Assembly: GCA_043228905.1 (NCBI GenBank)
Contig: JBHGNT010000011.1
Location: 7,812,001-7,876,000 of the forward strand
DNA from: Azolla caroliniana
Lineage: Eukaryota > Polypodiophyta
DNA: 64,000 nt
Direction of reading: 5' to 3'
The notes beneath the pieces are model-generated. The model saw only the letters and a program-made list of their open reading frames with translations, did not search any database and was not told where the DNA came from. The translations under genes and the position numbers were made by a program. This document shows, piece after piece, positions 1 to 10,675 of this stretch (positions are counted from its first letter, which is position 1; each line of letters starts with the position of its first letter).

Positions 1-7
1 AATAGAT

Positions 8-871
8 GTGGCCGAAGCAGTCTCCCCGTATATTGCACAACCGGAAGATGCCGGAGAGGAACCAGATAGAGAATTGCGTCAAGCACAGGAGGCCTTGGAA
101 CGGGAGATGGCAGTATCTCAGCGGGTGAAGGCGTCCCAGCTGGAAGAAGTAAACTTGGGAACCGGAGAGGAAGCACGACCAATGCATATTGCCAAAAAGA
201 TATCACCAGAAAACAAGACGACAATGATTACATTATTAAAAGAATGTCGGGACGTATTTGCTTGGTCCTATGAGGATATGTGAGGGTTGGATCCGTAGCT
301 GTATCACCATCAAATACATCTAAGCAAGGTTGTAGCACAAAGGCGTTATCGAATGAACCCAAACTATGCGGCAAGGGTAAAAGAGGAGATCGACAAATTA
401 CTCTGGGTCGGTTTTATCTGGCCGGTGAAGAAAGCTACTTGGTTGAGTTTGATAGTTGTCGTGCCGAAGAAGAGTGGTAAGATATGGGTTTGCGTCGATT
501 ACCGGAAACTGAATCTTGCAACTGTTACCGATGCCTTTCCACTTCCATTTACGAATGGAGTTTTGGACGCAGTAGCCGATCGCGAGGTTTATAGCTTCCT
601 CGACGGTTTCAACAAATACAATCAAATAAGGATGCACCCCGATGACCAAGAAAAGACGGCGTTCGTCACCGAATGGGGAGTCTTTGTAGCAGTAGTAATG
701 ATGTTCGGACTCAAGACGGCGCCTACTACCTTTCAACAAATAATCATGTACATATTTGGAGAATTCATCCCGGCGTTTATGAAGGTGTTCTTGGATGACT
801 TTCTCGTGTATAGCCGGCAAGGGGAACATCTCGACCATCTCCGGTTATGCCTAGAAAAATGCAGGGGTTAG
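8..871 (+). pseudogene. G1: Ty3/gypsy pol remnant, pre-RT linker and reverse transcriptase
   Basis: The first part reads as the conserved segment before the RT of plant gypsy elements (LLKECRDVFAWSYEDM) and stops at 281-283 where the family would continue MPGLDP. The frame resumes at about 353 as an RT fingers-palm region: a VCVDYRKLN-like motif, then FLDGFNKYNQI, then the catalytic FLDD at 788-799 (the gypsy form of YVDD, both Asp present). The frame ends at 869-871. It is the left half of an element whose integrase lies beyond the 1884-5196 insertion. Stops and frameshifts make it non-functional. Family assignment is firm; lineage within Ty3 is not resolved. Confidence 0.88.
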
Positions 872-989
872 CAGTTAAGCTTGAACCCGACAAATTGTGT
901 GTTCAAGGTGACCAGTGGAACGCTACTTGGTCATATTGTCAGCAAGGACAAGATAGCCATAGATCCTGATAAGGTCAAAGCAATTTTGG

Positions 990-1883
990 AGGCACGGCAC
1001 TAACGACGGTCAAAGCATTAAGCAGATTCTTAGGACAGATTTGGTGGCATAGCCGAATGCTCAAATACTTGGCAGACCTGGCAACGCCATTACACGTAGT
1101 CATCCACCGAACACCATTTAAATGGACAGAGGAAGAAGACACGGCCTACCGGGTGCTCAAAGTAATGTTATCACAAGCAACGGTGGTACAACCCCCGGAC
1201 CGGTCCAAAGAAATCCATGTGTTTGTTGACGCGTAAGACATAGCAATCGGTAGTGCACTCATGAAGCTGATTGAACCCAAGTGGTACCGGTCGGTATACT
1301 ACGCGAGCCGGAAACTATCATAGGTGGAGCGAAATCACTCCACAATGGAAAGAGAGGCCTTGGGGATGATTTACAGTGTCATGAAATTCCGACACTATTT
1401 GTTGGGCCGAAAATTTTCATTTCACGTAGACCAGTCACATTCAGCACAACACTATTATATTTGGTCTCTAAGGCATCCCTCACCGGCAAGCTGGCCCGGT
1501 GAACATTGTTACTACAGGAATTCGAGTTCGAAATTTATCATCGGCCAGGGATACAGCACGCGGTTGCCGACTATTTGAACCGGTTAGAATCTGGAGAGAC
1601 CAGTGACGGTGTGCTAGATGAGTTTCCGAATGCCGAATTGTTTAAAATAACAGTGGAAACCACGTCGGATAGTACAGTTGCAGACAAGGACAAATGGCCA
1701 ACGAACATGCATCAGTTTTTAAGCACGAGACTACCTTCGGAAGAGATGAACCAAGATGAGCGGAAACAATTGGAGGTCCAGAGCCGACACTTTTGTTTAT
1801 TACAGGATACACTATACCACAAAGGAGCGGATGGCATATGGCGACGAGTAGATCGAAGTGATGAAAAAGAAACCATATTACGG
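990..1883 (+). pseudogene. G1: RNase H and start of integrase zinc domain, interrupted
   Basis: Across three frames the translation follows the RT thumb and RNase H of a gypsy pol: FKWTEEEDTAY near 1120, FVDA at about 1220 (RNase H first Asp), YYASRKLS, a TMEREALGMIYSVMKFRHYL segment near 1340-1410, then FEIYHRPGIQHAVADYLNRL at 1524-1590, the normal end of RNase H. It runs on to DTLYHKGADGIWRRV, the lead-in to the integrase HHCC domain, and is cut at 1883. The next residues of the same protein are found from 5201, so the cut is an insertion, not the natural end. In-frame stops at 1237 and 1321 and frame changes show decay. Confidence 0.85.
1880..1883. repeat. Target-site duplication of N1, left copy (ACGG)
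   Basis: The four bases are repeated directly after the other end of the insertion at 5197-5200. Five bases would be more usual for Ty3 elements, so one base may have mutated. Confidence 0.6.
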
Positions 1884-2702
1884 TGTCGCGTTGTTACGCG
1901 TGTGCGTGTAGAAGGGCGGGACCACGGGGGTCTCGAACGAGGGAAGAAGGGAAGCCGAGAAGACGATTTCGGGCGCGTTCCGGAAGCAACCGAACAAGAG
2001 AGAGAGAGAAAGAGAGGGAGCACACACTTGACACTGACTCACACACACACACACACCACACCGACTCAACTCACGCCCTTATGTACAGGAAACGTAGGGA
2101 AGGGAAAGCACCCGACACCAACAGAGACACGAATATGCACAGACAGACGCAAATGTATATATTACAAGGGAAAGAATACATCCCCGGCTTTGAGCCGGAC
2201 CAGGGTAGGTTACAGCAGCGGTCTGCTGCCAAGCCGCCGATCGGGGGCTCACGGGCTTGTCGCGCCGAGCAGGGTCTTGCGCAGGAGGCCGGGCTGAAGT
2301 AAACCTACAACAGGGAGATATATAACCCCGGTCATGAGCCAGGTACGCTCAGGAGAAGAGGAGTTGACCTAACAGCTTTCCTCCCATAGCTGCCGCCCGA
2401 GTACTCGAGAAGGAGAAGAAGAAGAAGAAAGAAAGAAGAAGAAGAGACTAACCCTAAACTAACGGTGTACCCTCTAATACAAAATGGGCAACCCCCTCGA
2501 AGAGGGGCGCTCCCTTCCTTTTATAGAACAAGGAGAGGGATGTGTTACAATGTGGGATAAATCCTAACTTAACTACTGTTCAGCGCCATAAAGGCGCCCT
2601 CGTTATTCACACTAAATGTACAAGGGTGAGTGCACATGCTGCACCCCGCCGATGTAGCCAACATTTCCCGGTTTCCGCCTCTGGCCGAAATTCTTCACGA
2701 CA
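1884..2702 (-). repeat. N1 3' LTR (819 bp)
   Basis: Read on the minus strand it begins TGTCGTGAAG directly after a polypurine tract and ends CAACGCGACA. A TATA-type box (CTATAAAAGG in the minus sense) lies near 2517-2530, a reasonable U3/R position, followed by a TC-rich leader. The ORFs called inside it are shadows of (CA)n, (GA)n and CT-rich stretches. Confidence 0.75.
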
Positions 2703-2750
2703 TCCGCCCCCACCAAACCGCACGTCCACCGGTACGTGCCAAATCCGGTG
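2703..2750 (-). other. N1 polypurine tract and shared upstream module
   Basis: In the minus sense this reads GGCACGTACCGG, then TGCGGTTTGGTGGGGGCGG, then the LTR start. The same arrangement with few changes lies before the LTRs of N2 (9655-9697, plus strand) and G3 (51216-51262, minus strand). It is the plus-strand priming site and suggests the three belong to one family. Confidence 0.75.
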
Positions 2751-3049
2751 AAGGGTGAGAGATTTCGGCCGGTGAGAAAACCGGTCTTCCGTAATCAGCA
2801 TCCTGGCTCGCTGCCAGTTTGAATCGTCGGCTTCAATTCTTCCTTCGCGCTTACCTCCCTGTAGGCTCGTTCGACCCGTCGATGGGTCCTTCGCCTCGAT
2901 CTCCGTAGTACGCGTACTTTTGCTGGCCCTTGTTCGGCTGTATGCACGCTCTGCTCTCCACCGTACGTCCGATGTCCATCGCTTGAGGAACGCCCATTGT
3001 GGTGGCCCGCCTGGCCTCCGTCGACCATTCGCGTGGTCCTGATTGTCGT

Positions 3050-4560
3050 CCTACGTTGTTCCCCGTTGCCTTCGTCCCCTCGCCGCCACCTTCCTTCTCC
3101 TTGGTCTTACGTCGCCACGTCGGCTCAGACCGCCAAGGTCTTCGGAACGGTATGGAGGTTCCTTCTCCGGTCTTCTACGCACGACCTCCGAACCGGGCGA
3201 CCCATTATTCGCGCTCGCCTTTCCGCTCCGGCACCTCTGTGTGACGTCTTCCGCTTCCTTTGTTCGGCACCGCCCGTGCCGAACACCGTCCCGTAGTCAC
3301 GCTTCGATCCAGCCTGCGATGGCCACTTGCGAGACTCTTGTTCTGCCCCAGGTGTGCCTTTCCGGCCCAACACACCTCCCCGTATTTGCCCCTACCGGCT
3401 CCTTCCGAAACCGTAACCGGCCGGTAGGGGTTTCGCACTTCGTCCACCCCGTCTTACCGACCTTTCTCGATGTCGGGTCCTGTTCCTTGCCGCCACCTTC
3501 CTTCTCCCTCGGTCTTACGTTGCCACATTAGCCGAACAACCGGAGTCTCCGGAACCGGTGTGAAGATCCCATAGGACCGGTCTTCGTTTCGTTGCTTGCC
3601 GAAATTCAGGGTGTCTTTGTTCGAGTCCCTCCCGAACTCTCCTCGTGTCTTCCGCGTAGTCATGTCCCATTTCCCGCCGCTACCTTCTTTCTCCCTTGGT
3701 CTTACGTTGCCACGTTGGCCGAACAGCCGGAGTCTCCGGTCTGGTGTGGGGATCCCGTAGGACCGGACTTCCTTATGCTCGTGACCTTGCCGGTAGGTTC
3801 GATTCGGTTAGTAGCCGCTTCGCCGGCCTAATACCTTCTTTCTTTGCTTCTGTCGTCCGATCACGTTCACTTGCCGCCACCGACCTCTCCTATAGGACTC
3901 ACGTCGGCACTCGGTCCGACCGTCGGATCAGTGTGAGGATCTCCGCAGACCGCCCATCCGCAGTTCCCTCGCCTTCGTCCCCTCGTCGCCACCGATCGCC
4001 ACTCTAGGTCTCACGCCAGCTCTCGGGCCGACCGCCGGAGTCTCTTGAACCGGTGTGAAGGATCCTCCTTGGGCTCCTCGTATCTTTGACCCTTATCCCA
4101 GGTCTTCCTTCCTTCGCCAGCCGAGAGGGTGGCTCAGTCCACACCCTCCCCCGTGGTACCAACGTACCGTGTTCTCGGCCTCTTCGTAGGCTTGCTCTCT
4201 TCCTCCCTCCCGGAATGGTTATCCAGGAGTCCGCTCCGCCCGGTTCTCGTCCGGGTCCGTTCGTCATTCTCCGGATTGTCGGGTCCCGTTCTCTTGTCGC
4301 CACCGACCTCTCCTATAGGACTCACGCCGTCACTCGGGACGACAGCCGGATCGGTGTGAAGATCTCATGGGACCGGTCTTCGTTCTCCTCTTCATCCCCG
4401 TACTTCTCCCGAACTTGTCATCGCTCTCCTTGCTGCGTTTCCGTCTCAATCTTCCATCTCTTTCGGTCTTACGTTGCCACGTCGGCCGAACAACCAAAGT
4501 CTCCGGATAGGATGTGGTGTAACTGATTTCGCAACGTCTTTCGGCGACTCGTCTGGGCCA
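3050..4560. repeat. N1 interior: degenerate tandem repeats of roughly 150-200 bp
   Basis: A block with the landmarks CGCCACC, GGTCTTACG or GACTCACG, CCACGTYGGCC, then GTCTCCGGAACCGGTGTG recurs near 3065, 3490, 3680, 3870, 3985, 4290 and 4460. Units diverge by substitution and small indels. No long open frame covers them. ORFs on either strand here follow the GC-rich composition and match no protein I know. Confidence 0.7.
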
Positions 4561-5200
4561 CCGCCCCTTTTAGTGGTGTCGGTGGATAGCATCCGCTCTG
4601 TGATCAATAAGCCTTGCTTGGGCTTGATTCTCCAATGTCTGGAGTTTCGGCTCCGATGCCGACCTTGCCAGACTCGTTCTGAACCTCTGATCACCCTCCT
4701 TCCAATTCCCGACCTTCGCCCGGTCGGTCTTTCTCCCCATGTAAAAGAGGGCGGCTCGTCCCGCACCCTTTCCCGTATCGGCACTTTTATGCCGAATCCA
4801 GCCTCGATCGAACAATCCACGACCGGATTACACTTCACCCGTATCAGAGCGTCACGCGGTTCGGTCCCTAGTCGGGTTGTTCCTTGGTCTCTTCGTCGAC
4901 CTTTTCGCGGGCCATCTCCCATCCACCTTCGCTGGCATCGTGCCAGGAATCCTTGATACCGTCATCCATCTCCTCGGCCTCACATGGGCATAAGGGCCCA
5001 AACGCCAAGTTCTCCGGAATCGGGTTCGAGGGCTTTCATCCACTCCTTCCCCGTATCGTCTCGCCAGTGATTCTTGGTCTCTCGTGGCCGCCTTCTTCCT
5101 CCCGGGACTCACGTGGGCACTCAGGCCCGACTACCGTTGTCTCGGCAGCAAGCGTGGGAAGACGCAAAGAATCGCTGGCCAAAATTCTTCACGACAACGG

Positions 5201-6378
5201 GAAGCGCATTGCGGAGTCGCCGGAGGGCACTATGCTAGTGAAGCGACATCAAGGAAGATATGGCGCAGTGGGCTATGTTGGCCAACGACACTAAAAGATT
5301 TGGTCCGGTATACGAAGGAATGTGATTTGTCTCAAAGGATGGGCCAACTGACAGAACAGGTGCGGATGCCTCACCAGCCGGTACTACCCTTAGGAACAGC
5401 TTAGAAATGGGGGTTGGACTTCCTCGGGCCATTCAAGCCACCGGCAATGCGAACCAGCAACAGATACATCATCGTCGCCAGGGACTATTGCACCGAGTGG
5501 GTAGAAGCAAAGGCTTTGCGAGATAATACCATGGCATCAACGACGAAGTTCCTGTAGAGTATATTTGGTGCCGGTATGGATGTCCAATCGAATTAATTAG
5601 CGACCAAGGTGGACACTTCCTCAGCCAAGTGGTGGAAAGTCTAACAATGTTTTATGCAGTCGTACACAAGCGAAGCACCCCTTATTGCCCGCAAGCCAAT
5701 GGATTGGCCAAGTCCACCAATAAAACTCTACAGAACATTCTCCGGAAGATCGTCAATGAGAACCGAACCGATTGGGATACAAAGTTGCACAACGCGTTAT
5801 GGGCTTACCGGGCATACGAAACAAGTATCCGGACAACACCATTCCGGTTAGCGTTTGGTCTCGAAGCTGTAATGCCAATTCAGTTCCAGATTCCAAGCTT
5901 ACGGATACAAGTCTGAGAGCGGCTGAGCGAGAAGGAGTCGGAAAAAATCCGGTTAACAGCACTATGCAAGCTGGAAGAGCACCGAATAGCGAGCCTAATG
6001 CAGATGGAACTCAAGCAACAACAAAGGAAAGCATTCGTCGACCGCCACTAGAAGGGTAACAAGACGATGTTTGGCATCGGCAAGCCGGTACTAGTGTTCC
6101 AGACCTGGATGGGCAAGATATCGGGGAAGCTATGGTTCTGGTGGACCGGACCATATTGGATAACGCGAGAGTTCAACGGCTCATATCAGCTGGGAACGTT
6201 CGCCGGCGAAGTGCTGAACAAGTGGGTAAATGGGTTCCGACTTAAACTATATTATGGACCCATGCCACAAAACCCGTTTCATCAACCGGAGAACAATGTG
6301 GAAATAGGCAGTGGCAAGCAGTTGGCTGGCAACCATGAAGAACAACAGACATGGGACGAACGAACACCTCGAAAATAA
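5201..6378 (+). pseudogene. G1: Ty3/gypsy integrase, resumed after N1
   Basis: The zinc-binding part reads HCGVAGGH then KECDLSQRMG (about 5207-5345). The second Cys of the usual CDxCQR is Ser. The catalytic core follows in shifting frames: GLDFLGPF (first Asp, ~5417), LISDQGGHF (second Asp, ~5597), then PQANGLAKSTNKTL, where the catalytic Glu is Lys (AAG at 5710-5712). ALWAYRAYETSIRTTPFRLAFG closes the core. The C-terminal GKLWFWWTGPYWI at about 6127 is the GPY/F module near the end of many gypsy integrases. Frameshifts and an in-frame stop near 5555 add to the loss of function. Confidence 0.88.
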
Positions 6379-6770
6379 AAACAACATCATCATGCAGAGG
6401 TCAAGAACGAACAGACACCTCGAACAGGTGTAGTGGCTATTTAAAGCCTAGTTAAAGTGCACCACGTGTCACACAATTGCTATTATAGTACACGACGTGC
6501 ATGCACGGGAATTGAGAAAGGCGCCAACCATGGGAACAAGAAACCTCCGCCTCACAGAGTCTCTTTCATTTCATGAACACAGAGCACTAAGTGCACAAAG
6601 GACAAGACAAGTGAACAGACGAACGCAAGAAGCACAGACAAGCACACCAGCCCTATCTACCCCCGCAAAACCAAAAGACAAGATGGAACCTATGGCACTT
6701 TCCGAAACAACCAAGAAGTGGTTCAACCAACATGGGCTGGGAGGTCTCCTGAGGATAGCAGAGGCACCGC
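6379..6770. other. Spacer after G1 integrase
   Basis: No recognisable domain. A frame at 6497-6778 runs into the N2 LTR and resembles nothing I know. This could be the 3' untranslated end of G1; its 3' LTR is not visible before N2 begins. Confidence 0.4.
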
Positions 6771-7384
6771 TGTCGTGATGTTGTGTGTCCAATGGGAGAA
6801 ATTGTGAAATAGTGTAGTTCCACGCACATTACACAAATGATTATAAATATGAAAATTATCCTAGGGCCTAGTGGTATTCGAGTGCATATAGATTTGAACC
6901 TTGCACCTCCGAGATAGAAAACATTTATCTTACCATTAGGGCAACTACCAAGTACTTTAGATGTTATGTAATTTTTTTTTCATATTCAAAAGGCATAGGA
7001 AAACAACCATACAAAACCGTTTGCACAAAACCATGTTCCAAGCCCATGGTTTTGTGCATGCCACAAGAAAAACCGTGTGCCCAAAAACCATGGGTCCAAG
7101 CCCATGGTTTTGTCCATGGATAGACCTATAAAAACCCTTGTAATTCTTGTGTAAAGGGGGGGGCTCATCATCACCATCAATATAATCTTCTTCTTAATAT
7201 TCTTCTTGAAATCTATCTTCTTCTCAAGTGTAAAATCTTTGATCTTCTCAAGTGTGACATTAGTTTCCTCGATTCCTACATACACATCGTCATCTTTTCT
7301 ACAATTTTGCAAACGTCCTCCCCGGTCTGAGACCCTAGTAATCTCGCTCAAGCGAAGCACGGACGCACGCACATCTTCGCGACA
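6771..7384 (+). repeat. N2 5' LTR (614 bp)
   Basis: Starts TGTCGTGATG and ends TTCGCGACA. A TATA box (CTATAAAAAC) lies at about 7126. Just upstream, 7021-7118, two imperfect copies of a hairpin-forming block (AACCATG...CATGGTTTTG) sit in U3. Next to the LTR end, TTTTTGGTGAACCCAACATG (7387-7406) occupies the primer-binding position. Confidence 0.8.
6860..6950 (-). repeat. tRNA-like (SINE-type) segment inside the N2 LTR
   Basis: In the minus sense the LTR reads GGTAGTTGCCCTAATGGTAAG-like sequence (A-box-like, 6929-6949), then GCAAGGTTCAAATCT (B-box-like, 6891-6905). The same segment is in the 3' LTR (about 9855-9945), so it was part of the LTR before the last transposition. It may be an old SINE insertion or chance similarity. 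Confidence 0.4.
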
Positions 7385-7429
7385 TCTTTTTGGTGAACCC
7401 AACATGAAGAGCGGCAGGGTAGGACGAAG

Positions 7430-8019
7430 ATGGACGAGGAATATCTCATGAAGGCAATGTCGAAAATGATGATGGAATTTTCGAGAGAAGGTAAATGATG
7501 AGATGCGACCCAACAAGCCGTTGAAAACATGGTCGAGCGAGTCGGCTATTTCGACGGGGGCATAGTCCAAAAAATTTTAAATGCGTACAATGCCGAGATG
7601 GATTTGAGAGGTGTGAACGAAGCAATGAGGCTAGAGGACTTTGGTCGAGTGGTGGCCGAACCAATCTACAAAGAGATGAAAGAGCTTCAAAAACTTCACG
7701 ATTCATGGGTGTCCTTCGAGGTCTATACGAGTTTGACCAATGGGTGTCATCAATGAAGACTCACAAGAGTGCTATGCATGCATTTGTTGAGTTTGAGTGT
7801 CGCTTCGCTCAACTCTCGGAGAGGGATCAAGGATCGGTGGGGGCGAGTAAAGTCCTTATGTTCGTAAAGTCAGTTGATCGAAAGAAAAGGAAGGCACTTG
7901 GAATCCAACTTGAAGACGATGATGGAGCAAATGGCCTCACCAAGAATTGGGCCGAAGTTGAAAGAGTATGCCGGCGACATGACAAGAGGAAGATGGGAAT
8001 CTTGTCGACATTGTCATGA
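7430..8019 (+). pseudogene. N2: Ty3-type gag remnant
   Basis: From an ATG at 7430 the frame gives MDEEYLMKAMSKMM, two adjacent TGA stops at 7496-7501, then VGYFDGG...FLNAYNAEMDLRGV-type sequence, RVVAEPIYKEMKELQKLHDSW, a frameshift near 7705, and AFVEFECRFAQLSERD...KVLMFVKSVDRKKRKALGIQLEDDDGANGLTKNWAEVE. This order is the capsid core of plant gypsy gag: an FDG start, the RVV helix, the F-RF-QLS motif and the LLED-GLT-W end. It would package the RNA. Stops and the frameshift mean the protein is not made whole. Confidence 0.72.
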
Positions 8020-8022
8020 CCC

Positions 8023-8682
8023 ATGCGGGAAGATCTAAGAGGAACGACAGGCAACAATGCGCCACCACTAAAGGAAGACAGCTCGAAGTGGGGAGATAGG
8101 TCGGTACTCGACATAGAAGCCTTCGTAAAGGAGGCATATGAGAGTTTAAAGGTGCAAGTCAAGGCCAAAGAGAAGCTTAGAATGGAGCCAAAACCGAGGC
8201 AATTGGTGATCGACAAAGAGGAGACCTCCCAACAAATGCAGACTAATGATGTGGCCAATACAAAGGCCCAAGTTTGGTACGACAATACCACAGGAGAAGG
8301 TGTGAAACAAGCCACCTTCTCGACTTACGGAGGAACGACGGTCAAGAGAAAGGCCGAAGACTCGAGAGCGGGAAATGTTGGTTTAAGAGTGGATGAGCAT
8401 TTTGGAACACATGTTGTATCTGAAATATCGAGTGATGAAGGTGCAAGCATGAGGAAAGCTTGCGTGATCAAGGGATGTAAAGAGTGCGAGGTCGACATGA
8501 TTGAGGGCGTAGCCACAAGGAACGACATCGAGTCACAGATGGTTATGGAAGAGTCCATGGCGGATGACCATGTCGAGACTTTCCCAACACTTGATCTAGA
8601 GACTTGGGTAGTTGCGTCCGAGAGCCAACATCAGACCCAAGAGAAGAAAGTGGTGGGGAAGCAAATATTGAAGACAATGTGA
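8023..8682 (+). CDS. N2: open frame of unknown function (219 aa)
   Basis: The frame follows the gag directly and is acidic and Lys/Glu-rich, with no zinc knuckle, protease DSG or RT motif. It has no similarity I recognise. It could be the spacer or C-terminal part of gag, or simply purine-rich filler that stays open by composition. I have not assigned a function. Confidence 0.3.
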   Translation: MREDLRGTTGNNAPPLKEDSSKWGDRSVLDIEAFVKEAYESLKVQVKAKEKLRMEPKPRQLVIDKEETSQQMQTNDVANTKAQVWYDNTTGEGVKQATFSTYGGTTVKRKAEDSRAGNVGLRVDEHFGTHVVSEISSDEGASMRKACVIKGCKECEVDMIEGVATRNDIESQMVMEESMADDHVETFPTLDLETWVVASESQHQTQEKKVVGKQILKTM

Positions 8683-8965
8683 ATAACAACATTGAGCGAA
8701 AGATGGCTATGGATGAGAAGATGGTGACCGATGGTGCCAAGGTTCTCCCCATAATTGTTCTTGAGACTTCGGCAGTTGTGCTCGATTGCCAACGTGAGAC
8801 TGGAGAGACGGAAGGTGGCAACAGGAAATTGAAGGACCAAAACAGTGATGAGGACGACGAGATGAATGATCACAGACGAAGGATCCCTCCACACCGGTTC
8901 CGGAGACTTCGGCAGTTGTGTCCGAGAGCCAACATAAGACCGGAGAGATGGAAGGTGGATGCGAG
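8590..8965 (+). repeat. N2 interior repeat, three degenerate copies
   Basis: The block GAGACTTSGGYAGTTG, then YCGAGAGCCAACRT, then GACYGGAGAGA starts near 8597, 8763 and 8905, a period near 150 bp. Copies two and three also share GGAAGGTGG. No function is known. Confidence 0.6.
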
Positions 8966-9680
8966 GAGATGAGGGTCGAAGCCAGTGCATACAGAGGAAC
9001 GGTGGCCAACGAGGCCAAAAACAAAGCTACAATAGAGTTTGATGAAGAGCTAGAGAGCGGCAAGAAAGGAAGAACCGGAATACAATCCGGATGGAAGATG
9101 ACGCGGTTGGTATTCCGACCCAGACGGGAACTGATCAACCGGGCCCAACCCAACCAAAACCCGGACGGAAGCCGACCCCGATGGAAGTCGTTTGTCTGAG
9201 TCCGATTTGGCCAAATGCAAATACAGACGAAGGCCGACCAAGCGAGAAGTTGATTGGTCGAGACCGATTCAGACAGAAGTTGAGCCGACCTAACTGTAGG
9301 TTAAAGCAGACAAGCCGTGACACCCAGTCGAGGCTAGTGAGAATGACGAAAGGCACGCATGAGACGAGAAAGGCCGATCAAAGGAAGTTTGATGACCAAG
9401 GAGATGGTCAAGATGAAGGCGGCACATGTACGATGCATGAAGGGTTACGCTTAGGAGGAGCAAAAGGGGCTATGCCAAGTGGTCATGGCAATGCGAAGGG
9501 CGAGCGAATGATATGGTAGATCGGGTGGCGACGATGGTTCAAGTGGAAGAAATGCATGTGCTCAAAATGGGGGACAAATGCCAACGCAGGCGAGGCATAA
9601 GAAAGAAAGAAATCAAAGGCCAACCACCTTTGAGTCCACCACATCACTCTTTTCTTCTTGGCACATGCCAAAGGATGTGC

Positions 9681-9697
9681 GGTTTGGTGGGGGTGGA
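9681..9697 (+). other. N2 polypurine tract
   Basis: GGTTTGGTGGGGGTGGA lies directly before the 3' LTR start and corresponds base for base, with one or no change, to the tracts of N1 and G3 on the minus strand. Confidence 0.75.
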
Positions 9698-9983
9698 TGT
9701 CGTGATGTTGCGTGTCCAATGGGAGAAATTGTGAAATAGTGTAGTTCCACTCACATTACACAAAAGATTATAAATATGAAAATTATCCTATGAAATAGTG
9801 TAGCTCCACGCACATTACACAAACGATTATAAATATGAAAATAATCCTAGGGCCTAGTGGCATTCGAGTGCATATAGATTTGAACCTTGCACCTCCGAGA
9901 TAGAAGACATTTACCTTACCATTAGGACAACTACCAAGTACTTTAGATGTTATGTAAATTTCTTTTCATATTCAAAAGGCATG
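9698..9983 (+). repeat. N2 3' LTR, truncated
   Basis: Matches the first ~220 bases of the 5' LTR but has a 59-bp tandem duplication (9732-9790 and 9791-9849, a few mismatches apart) absent from the 5' LTR. It ends abruptly at AAAAGGCATGGG where G2 sequence starts. Confidence 0.8.
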
Positions 9984-10505
9984 GGCCTCTGCGTTCGGAT
10001 CATCCCAGTACTTGGGATATTGAAACGGCATGTCGTCGTCCAGTGTTGGAACGTGGGCTAGTGGTGTCAGAGGTCTTTCCTCCTCCTCCGTCAGAGGTCT
10101 TTCTTCCTTGGTGGGAGGTCTTTCTTCCTCTATGGGAGGTCTTTCTTCCTCTGTGGGAGGTCTTTCTTCCTAGGTGGGAGGTCTTTCCTCCGCTGCTTCG
10201 GGTGTCGGGGGTTGCTTAGACCTTGGTTGGTCTGTGGGTTCCAGCTCTGTCAATCTTGGTTCCGGTGTCGGTAAGGTATCTGATTCCTCGTCCGCCGGTC
10301 CATCTAGGGTGTCATGACTGCTATGGTAATTGGAATGAGCGCTATATTCGCCGTCTGAGTCCGATTCAAAGGCCGAAAACGGTTCTAAACCGCCTTCTCC
10401 TGCAGCTAATGCCTGTAGAAGGGATTCCGCTTCTCGAAGACTACTTAAGCTGCTTCCTTCGTCGGGGTGGAAATCTTGTTGCAAACGGAGTGATTCCTCG
10501 GCCAC
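9984..10505 (-). pseudogene. G2: probable gag N-terminal part with a Pro/Glu repeat
   Basis: On the minus strand an ATG at 10505 follows an LTR and primer-site region. The product begins MAEESLRLQQDF, is acidic and Ser/Pro-rich, and then has a 21-bp repeat (10075-10190) coding EEERPPT four to five times, with one in-frame TAG near 10173. It ends with MPFQYPKYWDD just before the junction with N2. Position after the primer site suggests gag; I do not recognise the sequence itself. The rest of the element is missing. Confidence 0.45.
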
Positions 10506-10675
10506 TCACTGGATCACTTTGGAAAATGATTGATCCGCACAAATCTCTTCCACTGCCTGCTGGAAGGCCTCTCACTTCCACAGTCGCTCGGCAAGTCTCC
10601 TTGCTCGATCCGTAACTGGTTCGTTCGTTGGTCTAGTCATCCATTCCTATTGTTGTTCGCTACGCTTATGCAGGA

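Larger units (their letters stand above)
1884..5196 (-). mobile_element. N1: non-autonomous LTR retrotransposon inserted in G1 integrase
   Basis: Joining base 1883 to 5201 restores the G1 reading from ETILR into EAHCG, so this 3.3 kb is an insertion. It is flanked by ACGG on both sides (1880-1883 and 5197-5200) and its ends are TGTCG...CGACA. On the minus strand it has a 3' LTR (1884-2702) preceded by a polypurine tract. The other end keeps only about 24 bases of LTR sequence (5173-5196), so the 5' LTR has been mostly deleted. The interior carries no gag or pol that I can recognise; it is GC-rich and made largely of degenerate tandem repeats. I infer a LARD-type element mobilised by proteins from a relative. 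Confidence 0.75.
6771..9983 (+). mobile_element. N2: gag-bearing, pol-less LTR element
   Basis: Two copies of an LTR beginning TGTCGTGATGTTG (6771 and 9698) bracket an interior that holds a broken gag and a long purine-rich region but no protease, RT or integrase. The polypurine tract before the 3' LTR matches those of N1 and G3. The 3' LTR is cut at about 9983 by the junction with G2, so no target duplication can be read. I infer a derivative that relied on pol proteins from another family member. Confidence 0.78.

Noticed and set aside
2795-5112. Many ORFs of 60-160 aa on both strands in N1
   Set aside because: They follow the GC-rich tandem repeats, overlap in all frames and carry no known domain.
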